A DNA stretch of 64,000 bases from a candidate division TA06 bacterium (lineage in GTDB: Bacteria > Edwardsbacteria > AC1 > EtOH8), in contig JACRJI010000008.1 of the NCBI GenBank assembly GCA_016235665.1, positions 248,001 through 312,000 on the forward strand. The letters run 5' to 3'. Below, piece after piece: positions 6,561 to 12,198 of this stretch. The notes under the pieces were generated by a model. It was not told where the DNA came from, ran no database searches, and was given only the letters and a program-made list of their open reading frames with translations. The translations under genes were made by a program, and so were the position numbers. Position 1 is the stretch's first letter. Each line of letters opens with the position of its first letter.

Positions 6561-7781
6561 TCAATATCCTTTTCTCCCCAATTTACTTTTACTTAATATT
6601 ATCTTAAATAATTCCCCCACTTTTTCTTTCCCATCATATAACACTCCGTTGTAAAAGGCGACAGGCATTCCATAGGTCATCATCCCGGTTTTTTTTTGCA
6701 AATCCATCAGCTTTTGATAATTACTGGCATTCGTTATGTCCGTATATCTTATCCTTTGTTTCATTACTTTCTTTGTATTTGGCAAACTGTTTTCAATAAT
6801 TTCTCTGCAATCATCGCAATTTGGTGCGTAAAATAGAATAATCTCATTTTTCAGCACAGTAATCATATCGCTTTTATCTGTGACCAGCATAGACCTGCTT
6901 ATTACGCTATCGTTTCCAGCTACGCGTATATATATATCCACTGCAGTTGCTGTTTCCGAGTTACTTTCAATACTGCTGTCTATGGGTGATTTAATGAAAT
7001 CAAATACCTTTGCTGTGCTATCATAGCTCGCCTGCCAAGTTTGAAGTCCCTTACTGCCTGGGTTAAGTATAAATACACGGCCCTTGTTTCTTTTGTCATC
7101 AATCCCTTTCTCTCCGTTACTTGTGATTATCAGCAGCGGTTTATCATCTTTATAACTTACCACTAATTCATTCTCGTCCTCAATGCTCATATCTGAAAGT
7201 ACTACGAATATATCGGTTCCTTCCTTATAACTAATGAATTCATTAAATATGCTTTTTGTAACCGGTAGCACTTTGAGTTCTTTGGCATGTTCCTCTAATA
7301 AAGGTGATTTGACCCTTATATCGGAAATCGCACTCGTGATTACATACTTTACACCATTCAATTCATACCGAACAGATCTATTCGTCAGCGGATTACCGGC
7401 ATAAAACAGGTTGCAATTAACCCAGGGTAGACCAGCTGTTTTAACATTCATTATTTCAGGGAGTAATTCACCTTTTAATTCAGCCCATCCCACGCCAACT
7501 GCTGCTATATTCATTTTACTTAATTGTTGTAATATAAGATTATTTTTTGTCTTGTTTCCCAATAAATCCATATTATTTCCGTTTAATAACACCGGACCGA
7601 TTGTTTTATAATTATAACTAACCGTGTGTATTTTAGCCAAACCACCCATATCCCTGCCACCGCATTGGCATGATGAAACCTGCCCATTTATCGGTGCTAT
7701 GGCGATAACGTTCACATTTTTAGCCCATGAGTTGCAGATAGTTAATAATAAAAGAATCGTGAATAGTTTAGTATTGATCAT
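6561..7781 (-). CDS. Exported UshA-like protein with C-terminal thioredoxin-like domain, 406 aa
   Basis: The signal peptide MINTKLFTILLLLTICNSWA is followed by INGQVSSCQCGGRDMGGLAKI. This matches the pattern of exported metallophosphoesterase-like (UshA/5'-nucleotidase superfamily) proteins that carry CxC and GGLA(R/K). A body of about 230 residues follows with FVVLSDMSIEDENELV and IITSNGEKG, so some metal ligands may be lost. From about residue 315, IILFYAPNCDDCREIIENSLP is a thioredoxin-like strand with a CxxC motif, then GMPVAFYNGVLYDG resembles the cis-Pro loop. It is embedded among the Cys-containing small exported proteins, so a redox or folding role for them is a reasonable guess. No enzyme activity can be assigned. 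Confidence 0.65.
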   Translation of the reverse strand: MINTKLFTILLLLTICNSWAKNVNVIAIAPINGQVSSCQCGGRDMGGLAKIHTVSYNYKTIGPVLLNGNNMDLLGNKTKNNLILQQLSKMNIAAVGVGWAELKGELLPEIMNVKTAGLPWVNCNLFYAGNPLTNRSVRYELNGVKYVITSAISDIRVKSPLLEEHAKELKVLPVTKSIFNEFISYKEGTDIFVVLSDMSIEDENELVVSYKDDKPLLIITSNGEKGIDDKRNKGRVFILNPGSKGLQTWQASYDSTAKVFDFIKSPIDSSIESNSETATAVDIYIRVAGNDSVISRSMLVTDKSDMITVLKNEIILFYAPNCDDCREIIENSLPNTKKVMKQRIRYTDITNASNYQKLMDLQKKTGMMTYGMPVAFYNGVLYDGKEKVGELFKIILSKSKLGRKGY

Positions 7782-7801
7782 TTTTAGAAACTCAGTCTTT
7801 T

Positions 7802-8278
7802 TAAATTCAACAACCCAACAGATTATTTAATTAACTATTGGCACATGTTGTGTGAGGGATGTGCGCCGCTCTGGAGAACAATATTGTCGAATACCGCTCC
7901 GGTATATACACAAGTGGAATAGAAATTAAGCACATGAGCCCACTTATTACCATATGTTACGCACAGTGAATAATAACCTGCCTGATCCTCGGGATAATGG
8001 GCATCTATATCAAAACGCCCATCCGAAGTTGTAGTGGTATTGGGCCAATAAGTATCACCGCACCAACCCCCATCCGAATGTTCGCAATGCACGGAGGCAC
8101 CAGAGACAACAACTCCATTGTCCCATACAATTCCGGCGACAATCCAATTCCCTGCAAAAGCTGACGTCACTGGGCAGGCAACTATTGCAATCGCCATGAT
8201 AATTAAAATAAGTCTTTTCATTTTTGTCCTTTTTGTCTTTGATTGTTTGTTGATAGAACTGTTGGGTTGTTGAAATTA
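7802..8278. repeat. Inverted repeat pair bracketing the 7835-8221 gene
   Basis: TTCAACAACCCAACAG (7806-7821) recurs exactly, inverted, at 8259-8274. With one mismatch the arms extend to 20 bases (7802-7821 and 8259-8278). The arms lie 13 bases beyond the stop and 37 bases before the start. A one-mismatch half copy, CTGTAGGGTTGTTG (8786-8799), occurs upstream of the next paralog at 8752. Confidence 0.85.
7835..8221 (-). CDS. Small exported protein F, 128 aa (paralog family, HPSHN tail)
   Basis: The signal peptide (MKRLILIIMAIAIVACPVTSAFA) is followed by GIVWDNGVVVSGASVHCEHS, GWCGDTYWPNTTTT, DGRFDIDAHYPEDQAGYY and the ending AHPSHNMCQ. It is a near duplicate of protein G (8369-8752): long blocks are identical, including SGASVHCEHS and YPEDQAGYY. 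Cys residues at matching positions suggest conserved disulphides. It lies inside its own inverted repeat. The fold looks like one regulatory-like beta sandwich; the function is unknown. Confidence 0.75.
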   Translation of the reverse strand: MKRLILIIMAIAIVACPVTSAFAGNWIVAGIVWDNGVVVSGASVHCEHSDGGWCGDTYWPNTTTTSDGRFDIDAHYPEDQAGYYSLCVTYGNKWAHVLNFYSTCVYTGAVFDNIVLQSGAHPSHNMCQ

Positions 8279-8368
8279 CAGTTTAATATAAGACTAACGC
8301 TCTTTTCGTTTTACTCTGCTTCATAACCTGCCTATATCCAATTAGTCACTATCTGATTGTTGGATTAA

Positions 8369-8752
8369 TCATTGACACGTATTATGAGATGGGTGTGCCC
8401 CGCCTTGGAGGGAAACATTCCCAAGATTTCCACTGGTTATCATATTGGAATAAAAGTTAAGCACATGGGCCCGCTTGCTGCCATATATTATACACAAATT
8501 ATAATAACCGGCCTGATCCTCCGGATAGTGGGCAGATATATCAAAACATCCGTCCAAAGTTGTAGTGGTATTGGGCCAATAAGTATCACCACACCAACCC
8601 CCAGCCGAATGTTCGCAATGCACGGATGCACCTGACACAACCATACCGTTGTCATATACAGTTCCATAGCATATCTCGCTGCTTGCCGAGATTGTTGCAG
8701 TGACGCCAACAGTAATTATTGCTGCCATGATGGTAAAAATATGTTTGTTCAT
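8369..8752 (-). CDS. Small exported protein G, 127 aa (duplicate of F)
   Basis: Signal peptide MNKHIFTIMAAIITVGVTATISA. The mature part repeats protein F almost block for block (CYGTVYDNGMVVSGASVHCE, GWCGDTYWPNTTTT, SAHYPEDQAGYYNLCI) and ends AHPSHNTCQ. The strongest difference is in the last third (SNMITSGNLGNVSLQ). It shares the upstream CTGTxGGGTTGTTG element with F, but no inverted partner is seen on its 3' side. It looks like a recent tandem duplication. A heptamer tandem repeat lies upstream at 8831-8872. Confidence 0.75.
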   Translation of the reverse strand: MNKHIFTIMAAIITVGVTATISASSEICYGTVYDNGMVVSGASVHCEHSAGGWCGDTYWPNTTTTLDGCFDISAHYPEDQAGYYNLCIIYGSKRAHVLNFYSNMITSGNLGNVSLQGGAHPSHNTCQ

Positions 8753-8830
8753 TGTCTTTTTCCCTTTTGTGTGTAATTTATAGTACTGTAGGGTTGTTGT
8801 TGGTCATTTAATATGGCTCGAAACCTTTTA

Positions 8831-8872
8831 GTGTTTAGTGTTTAGTGTTTAGTGTTTAGTGTTTAGTGTTTA
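8831..8872. repeat. Tandem heptamer GTGTTTA x6
   Basis: Six perfect consecutive copies of GTGTTTA (42 bases) lie between the histidine kinase stop (8884) and the start of protein G (8752). Perfect short tandem repeats change copy number by slippage, so this may be a variable spacer in the G leader. Confidence 0.9.
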
Positions 8873-8883
8873 TTTTTAATTGT

Positions 8884-10410
8884 TCATCGTTTCAGCACTT
8901 CGTGCAGTTTCAAACTCAATTTGTGAAGACTGAACGGCTTCTGCAAAAACTCCACCCCATGGCTCTTGATCAGCGGCCGGATGCTCTCGTCGCTGTAGCC
9001 CGAGGCGAACAGGGCCTTTAGTTCCGGCTTTTGTTTTTTAAGGATCATGTAAAGCTCCCAACCCGAAAGACCCGGCATGATCATATCGCTCATTAAAAGA
9101 TCTATCTTCCCCTGACGCTGGGCAAACATCTCCAAAGCTTGTTCGCCGTTGCGGGCGGGAAGCACCTGGTATCCCAGACTGGTCAAAAGCTGGATCTCCA
9201 TCTCCCGAACTACATCCTCGTCCTCCACCAGCAGCACCACCCCGTGGCCGAACCGGATGTCGGTCTGCTGTTGGGCGTGCCGGCCCTTGCCCTGATCGGC
9301 CGCCGCCGGCAGGAATATCTTGAAGGTGGTGCCCCGGCCCTTTTCGCTGTAGACGTAGATGTGTCCCTGGTGCTGTTTGACGATGCCGTAGACCACCGAA
9401 AGACCAAGGCCGGTGCCTTGGTCCTTGGTTTTGGTGGTGAAGAATGGCTCGAATAAATGTTTTTGGGTCTCGGCCTCCATCCCGGCCCCGGTGTCGGTGA
9501 CTGTGATCAGGGCATAGCGCCCCGGCTCCACCTCGGGATGGGTTTTGGCATAGTTATCGTCAAGGAATTCCTCTCTGGTGGCGATGGAGAACAGGCCTCC
9601 CTGCTCCATGGCATCCCGGGCGTTCACAGCCAGGTTCATCAGCACCTGCTCCATCTGGGACTGATCGGCCATCACCAACGGCAGGTTGCGTCCCAGGGTG
9701 ATCTCCACCTTGATCCTTTCTCCCAGCAGGCGGGAGATCATCCTCTGGAATTCCGTAACCAGGGGATTCAGGTCCAGCACTTTGAACTCCGCCTTGTTCT
9801 TCCTGGCAAAGGTCAGCAGTTGCCGGGTCAGCACAGCGGCCTTTTCCCCGGCCAGAATGATATCCATGATCCGCTGATGCCAGGGATGTCCGGCCCCGGC
9901 CTCGGTCAGCATCATGTCGCCCGAGGTCAGGATCACCTGGAGGATGTTATTCATGTCGTGGGCCAGCCCCCCGGCCAGATGCCCCACCGCTTCCATCTTC
10001 TGGGCCTGAAGCAGTTTTGCTTCCAGTATCTTATTGTCCGTATTGTCTATCACAGACTGATAGCACGCCAGCAGCTTTCCCTCGCCGTCCCGCACCTGGC
10101 CGTGATAGGCCTGAACTGAGATTACTTTGCCGTCCTTGCGCTGGAGCCTGCATTCGCAGTCCAAAAAGCCGTTCTGCCGGGCCAGCAGCATCTGCTGGAC
10201 CATCCGCTCTTTTTCCGCCGGGATCCAGTGGGGATAGGGCGGCCTGGAATCCTGCATGTCGGCCAGATGGTAACCAGTGACCGCTTCCCATGCCGGGTTG
10301 ACATAGATCACCCTGGAATCATCCGGATGGCAGACCATCAGACCCTGGGGCATGTGGTCCAGGAAACTCTGTCCCAGCATTGTCATGTCCAAGTGGTGTT
10401 CGGCAGACAC
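8884..10410 (-). CDS. PAS hybrid histidine kinase with C-terminal receiver, 508 aa
   Basis: A PAS domain occupies about residues 14-130 (DSRVIYVNPAWEAVTGY). The H-box is GHLAGGLAHDMNNILQ (His near 152), the N-box NARDAM, and the G-boxes DTGAGM and GTGLGLSVVYGIVKQH. A receiver domain fills about 390-505 (LLVEDEDVV, then MSDMIMPG with the phospho-acceptor Asp, then LQKPFS). There is no membrane segment, so it is a cytoplasmic sensor. The start is a GTG at 10410 with AAGGA about 10 bases upstream. No output regulator lies next to it; phosphate could move from the receiver to a partner encoded elsewhere. Confidence 0.88.
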   Translation of the reverse strand: MSAEHHLDMTMLGQSFLDHMPQGLMVCHPDDSRVIYVNPAWEAVTGYHLADMQDSRPPYPHWIPAEKERMVQQMLLARQNGFLDCECRLQRKDGKVISVQAYHGQVRDGEGKLLACYQSVIDNTDNKILEAKLLQAQKMEAVGHLAGGLAHDMNNILQVILTSGDMMLTEAGAGHPWHQRIMDIILAGEKAAVLTRQLLTFARKNKAEFKVLDLNPLVTEFQRMISRLLGERIKVEITLGRNLPLVMADQSQMEQVLMNLAVNARDAMEQGGLFSIATREEFLDDNYAKTHPEVEPGRYALITVTDTGAGMEAETQKHLFEPFFTTKTKDQGTGLGLSVVYGIVKQHQGHIYVYSEKGRGTTFKIFLPAAADQGKGRHAQQQTDIRFGHGVVLLVEDEDVVREMEIQLLTSLGYQVLPARNGEQALEMFAQRQGKIDLLMSDMIMPGLSGWELYMILKKQKPELKALFASGYSDESIRPLIKSHGVEFLQKPFSLHKLSLKLHEVLKR

Positions 10411-10587
10411 GGTTCATGTCCTTTTCGGTTGCGTTTGGCGGTGTGGTAACCTGATCATATTCACGATAAATCCCTTAACAGAATTTACATGATTTTTTTA
10501 CTATCACGGAGTTACTGTGATCCTTGTCTAAACCGCGCCATGATAAATACAATCCAATAAATCATGTTAATCATGTCTAAATAGTAC

Positions 10588-10655
10588 AAAAAAAAACCTG
10601 CACTTCCGGAAAGCTTGCCGCATCCGAAAGCCAGGGGTGCTTCTTGCCAGGTTTC
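10588..10655 (-). terminator. Probable terminator of the small-gene operon
   Basis: AAACCTG and CAGGTTT arms (about 10594-10600 and 10648-10654) enclose about 47 bases that can form further stems. On the minus strand the structure ends in a run of nine T (10596-10588). It lies 30 bases past the stop of the 10685-10942 gene. The long U-run supports intrinsic termination. The internal part is more complex than needed for a simple terminator. Confidence 0.55.
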
Positions 10656-10684
10656 CATCAGGACAGGCCATATATTATGCCCAA

Positions 10685-10942
10685 TCACAGCAGGTTATTT
10701 GCGTCAGTCTTTTGTAACAAAGGATATAACAGCACCATGGCGCTGAAGGCGGCCTGCAGATCCCGGTAAGACCCAAAACTTCCTAAATACTTAAATGAAG
10801 CCAGCGGCCTGGTGGTGATGAAATACCAAATATTATCCTCTGTTCCAGCAAAGGAAGTATTCTGATCCTTATTGGTAGGCTGCAGCAAGTATTCGGTCCC
10901 CACCTCCCGGATGCAGAGATATATCTTGGTCTGTCCGTTCAT
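10685..10942 (-). CDS. Hypothetical protein, 85 aa
   Basis: Not recognised. It begins MNGQTKIYLCIREVGTEYLL; a Trp/Tyr/Phe cluster (NIWYFITTRPLASFKYLGSF) and a hydrophobic helix (LQAAFSAMVLLYPLL) follow. No signal peptide. The ribosome site is weak. It is the last member of a same-strand run of five small genes before a terminator-like structure, so it probably belongs to the operon that starts at 11911. An enzyme is unlikely at this size. Confidence 0.5.
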   Translation of the reverse strand: MNGQTKIYLCIREVGTEYLLQPTNKDQNTSFAGTEDNIWYFITTRPLASFKYLGSFGSYRDLQAAFSAMVLLYPLLQKTDANNLL

Positions 10943-11059
10943 GGGTAACGACTCACTTGGATTTAATTGCCGACCGGGTTGATTCTATCTGACAAATCCA
11001 AGAATCTTTCCTGTTTTCCTGGATTCATTATTGAATTCCGGTTTTCCTATGGCTATTGT

Positions 11060-11314
11060 TCACTGATACTGCCGGTGACAGTCCTGGCACAGTATTTCGC
11101 AGTTGGCAGCCAGATCAGGCGCTTTGCCGCTTATCACCAGCCGGGGCAGGGCTATCCAACCGTCCGGATGCTTTAGCTCAACCACTGAGTTTTTCTTTTC
11201 CCAAAAAAGCGACTTGCCGCAGACTTCTTTCCGGCCTCCGGAAACTACCATCCCCTCGCATTTGCCGCCGGCCCGTTCCCAGGCCTTTTTAAGGGTCTCT
11301 TCAGAGAAATGCAT
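11060..11314 (-). CDS. Small HNH-like (treble-clef) protein, 84 aa
   Basis: The start at 11314 (MHFSEETLKKAWERAGGKCE) has AAGAGG about 8 bases upstream; an in-frame start 34 codons earlier overlaps the preceding gene. KAWERAGGKCE, EVCGKSLFWEKK and ANCEILCQDCHRQYQ are the pattern of small HNH/treble-clef proteins, with Cys pairs that would bind zinc. The catalytic His-Asn set is not obvious (the middle has VVELKHPDGW), so it may be a nucleic-acid-binding relative and not a nuclease. It lies in the putative sigma-54 operon. Confidence 0.6.
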   Translation of the reverse strand: MHFSEETLKKAWERAGGKCEGMVVSGGRKEVCGKSLFWEKKNSVVELKHPDGWIALPRLVISGKAPDLAANCEILCQDCHRQYQ

Positions 11315-11333
11315 TTTATAACCTCTTGTAATG

Positions 11334-11528
11334 TTAGTCTGGCCGACGATCCCGGTCAAACAGGCAGAAATTTTCATTGTCAAGGTGTTTCTTCCAATGA
11401 CAGTCACGGGCGTCACAACACTTGTATTTGTAACACCCTTTTAAAGCTGCTACTGGGATCTTGACCCTGTGCTTCAATTCGCAGACCGGTGAATCATTTT
11501 CCGGATCAACCTGGTTGTTTAATAACAT
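11334..11528 (-). CDS. Hypothetical Cys-rich protein, 64 aa
   Basis: This small frame starts MLLNNQVDPENDSPVCE and has a cluster GCYKYKCCDARDCHWKK plus NFCLFDRDRRPD. The six Cys and one His (CxxxC C...C H) suggest a small metal-binding domain. It begins 10 bases after the stop of the 11539-11736 gene and ends 19 bases before the next start, so it is probably co-translated. The family is not recognised; the frame could be spurious, but spacing and composition argue for a gene. Confidence 0.5.
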   Translation of the reverse strand: MLLNNQVDPENDSPVCELKHRVKIPVAALKGCYKYKCCDARDCHWKKHLDNENFCLFDRDRRPD

Positions 11529-11538
11529 ACTCCATCAA

Positions 11539-11736
11539 TCAACATGATTTGGCAACTGGCAGTTTCACCGGCTCGGCCATCAGCATGGCTTGATGGTAAA
11601 TGATCACCCTCCGGCCCGGTTTGCTGTCCTTGACCGTAGAAACGACCATTTTAAGGTCGTCCTGGGCCAGGACTTTTCCGTAAAAGTCCTGGCCCGTGCT
11701 GAGAATGAAATGGTATGTGTCTATTTTATTGTACAT
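11539..11736 (-). CDS. Small LSm-like protein, 65 aa
   Basis: FILSTGQDFYGKVLAQDDLK followed by MVVSTV, then GRRVIIYHQAMLMAEPV, has the spacing of the Sm1 and Sm2 motifs (small polar turn with G, G-x-V, then D; later a G-x-V-h-h-h strand). At 65 residues it would be a minimal Sm-fold barrel that might form a ring and bind RNA. This is a motif-level inference. No signal peptide; the start ATG has only a weak ribosome site. It lies between the exported peptide gene and the Cys-rich gene. Confidence 0.5.
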   Translation of the reverse strand: MYNKIDTYHFILSTGQDFYGKVLAQDDLKMVVSTVKDSKPGRRVIIYHQAMLMAEPVKLPVAKSC

Positions 11737-11770
11737 GAAAATATTCTTTACTTTAGCTGGTTAATACTGT

Positions 11771-11911
11771 TTAACGTGGGGGCGGGGGAAGCGGCACCGG
11801 GTCATCGCCAAGTACAATTATTGGTTTATTGATAACGGCCGAATAGGCCGGAATCGCAATGGAGCTGATCAAGAGAAAAGCTGCCAGCAAGAACAATGAC
11901 GCCTTTTTCAT
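11771..11911 (-). CDS. Exported proline-rich peptide, 46 aa
   Basis: The start at 11911 is set by AAGGAGAT 5 bases upstream; in-frame codons farther up have no ribosome site and would spoil the signal. MKKASLFLLAAFLLISSIA is a textbook signal peptide with a cleavage site after about residue 25 (PAYSA). That leaves a mature peptide of about 21 residues ending VLGDDPVPLPPPPR. It is the first gene after a -24/-12-like promoter (11958-11972) and three palindromes that follow the giant sigma-54 activator gene. A secreted signal or surface-active peptide is the simplest idea; no family is recognised. Confidence 0.65.
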   Translation of the reverse strand: MKKASLFLLAAFLLISSIAIPAYSAVINKPIIVLGDDPVPLPPPPR

Positions 11912-11957
11912 TTTTATCTCCTTGGATTTTAGTTTTTGTTTACAACATAATATATAT

Positions 11958-11972
11958 CCAAGTTCCATGCCA
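11958..11972 (-). promoter_or_regulatory. Sigma-54 (-24/-12) promoter candidate
   Basis: On the minus strand TGGCATGGAACTTGG fits the sigma-54 consensus TGGCACG-N4-TTGC with GG and TTG at the right spacing. It differs at one base of the -24 element (T for C) and at the final C (G). The predicted start lies near 11946, giving a leader of about 35 bases before the ATG at 11911. A sigma-54 activator gene ends about 210 bases upstream. Confidence 0.6.
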
Positions 11973-12074
11973 GATAAAAATCATACAACACGCAACTCAT
12001 CTATTATATTGTTTTGCAATATTTTACATTACATCATTGATCTTATGCTTTTACTGATGTTGTTGGTGGAAAAC

Positions 12075-12106
12075 AAAAAAGCAGGACATAAATGTCCTGC
12101 TTTTTT
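12075..12106. terminator. Intrinsic terminator behind the sigma-54 activator gene
   Basis: AAAAAA, then GCAGGACAT-AA-ATGTCCTGC (12081-12100), then TTTTTT. It is a strong symmetric stem flanked by A6/T6, so it can act in both directions. It follows the 12180-16919 gene and separates it from the promoter at 11958-11972. Its core is also one of three copies of GACATAAATGTC in this region. Confidence 0.85.
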
Positions 12107-12198
12107 AAATATTACAAATAACTAATTATATAAGTTATTGCATAACAATCTATTAACCCACTATGACATAAATGTCAGGCTAATTGACATTTATGTCA
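12085..12198. promoter_or_regulatory. Three palindromic sites, candidate enhancer (UAS) for the sigma-54 activator
   Basis: TGACAT-N2-ATGTCA occurs at 12164-12177 and 12185-12198, and GACAT-N2-ATGTC at 12085-12096. Centres are 21 bases (two helical turns) and about 80 bases apart. They lie about 145 to 245 bases upstream of the predicted sigma-54 start point, the normal distance for activator sites. The outermost site is inside the last codons of the activator gene (Asp-Ile-Asn-Val), and the innermost forms the terminator stem. The two outer copies can also form a 14-bp hairpin with a 7-base loop. Confidence 0.6.

Noticed and set aside
8275-8830. Inverted repeat around protein G (8369-8752)
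   Set aside because: The upstream half copy CTGTAGGGTTGTTG exists, but no inverted partner is present on the 3' side.
8831-8872. Short regular repeat, considered as CRISPR
   Set aside because: The unit is 7 bp with no spacers; it is a simple tandem repeat.
4413-8900. Sigma-54 promoters upstream of the small exported genes
   Set aside because: I looked for TGGCA-N7-TTGC on the minus strand before each start and found none with correct spacing; only 11958-11972 fits.
11334-11416. N-terminal extension of the HNH-like protein to 11416
   Set aside because: The extension overlaps the Cys-rich gene, and a good ribosome site precedes the internal ATG at 11314.
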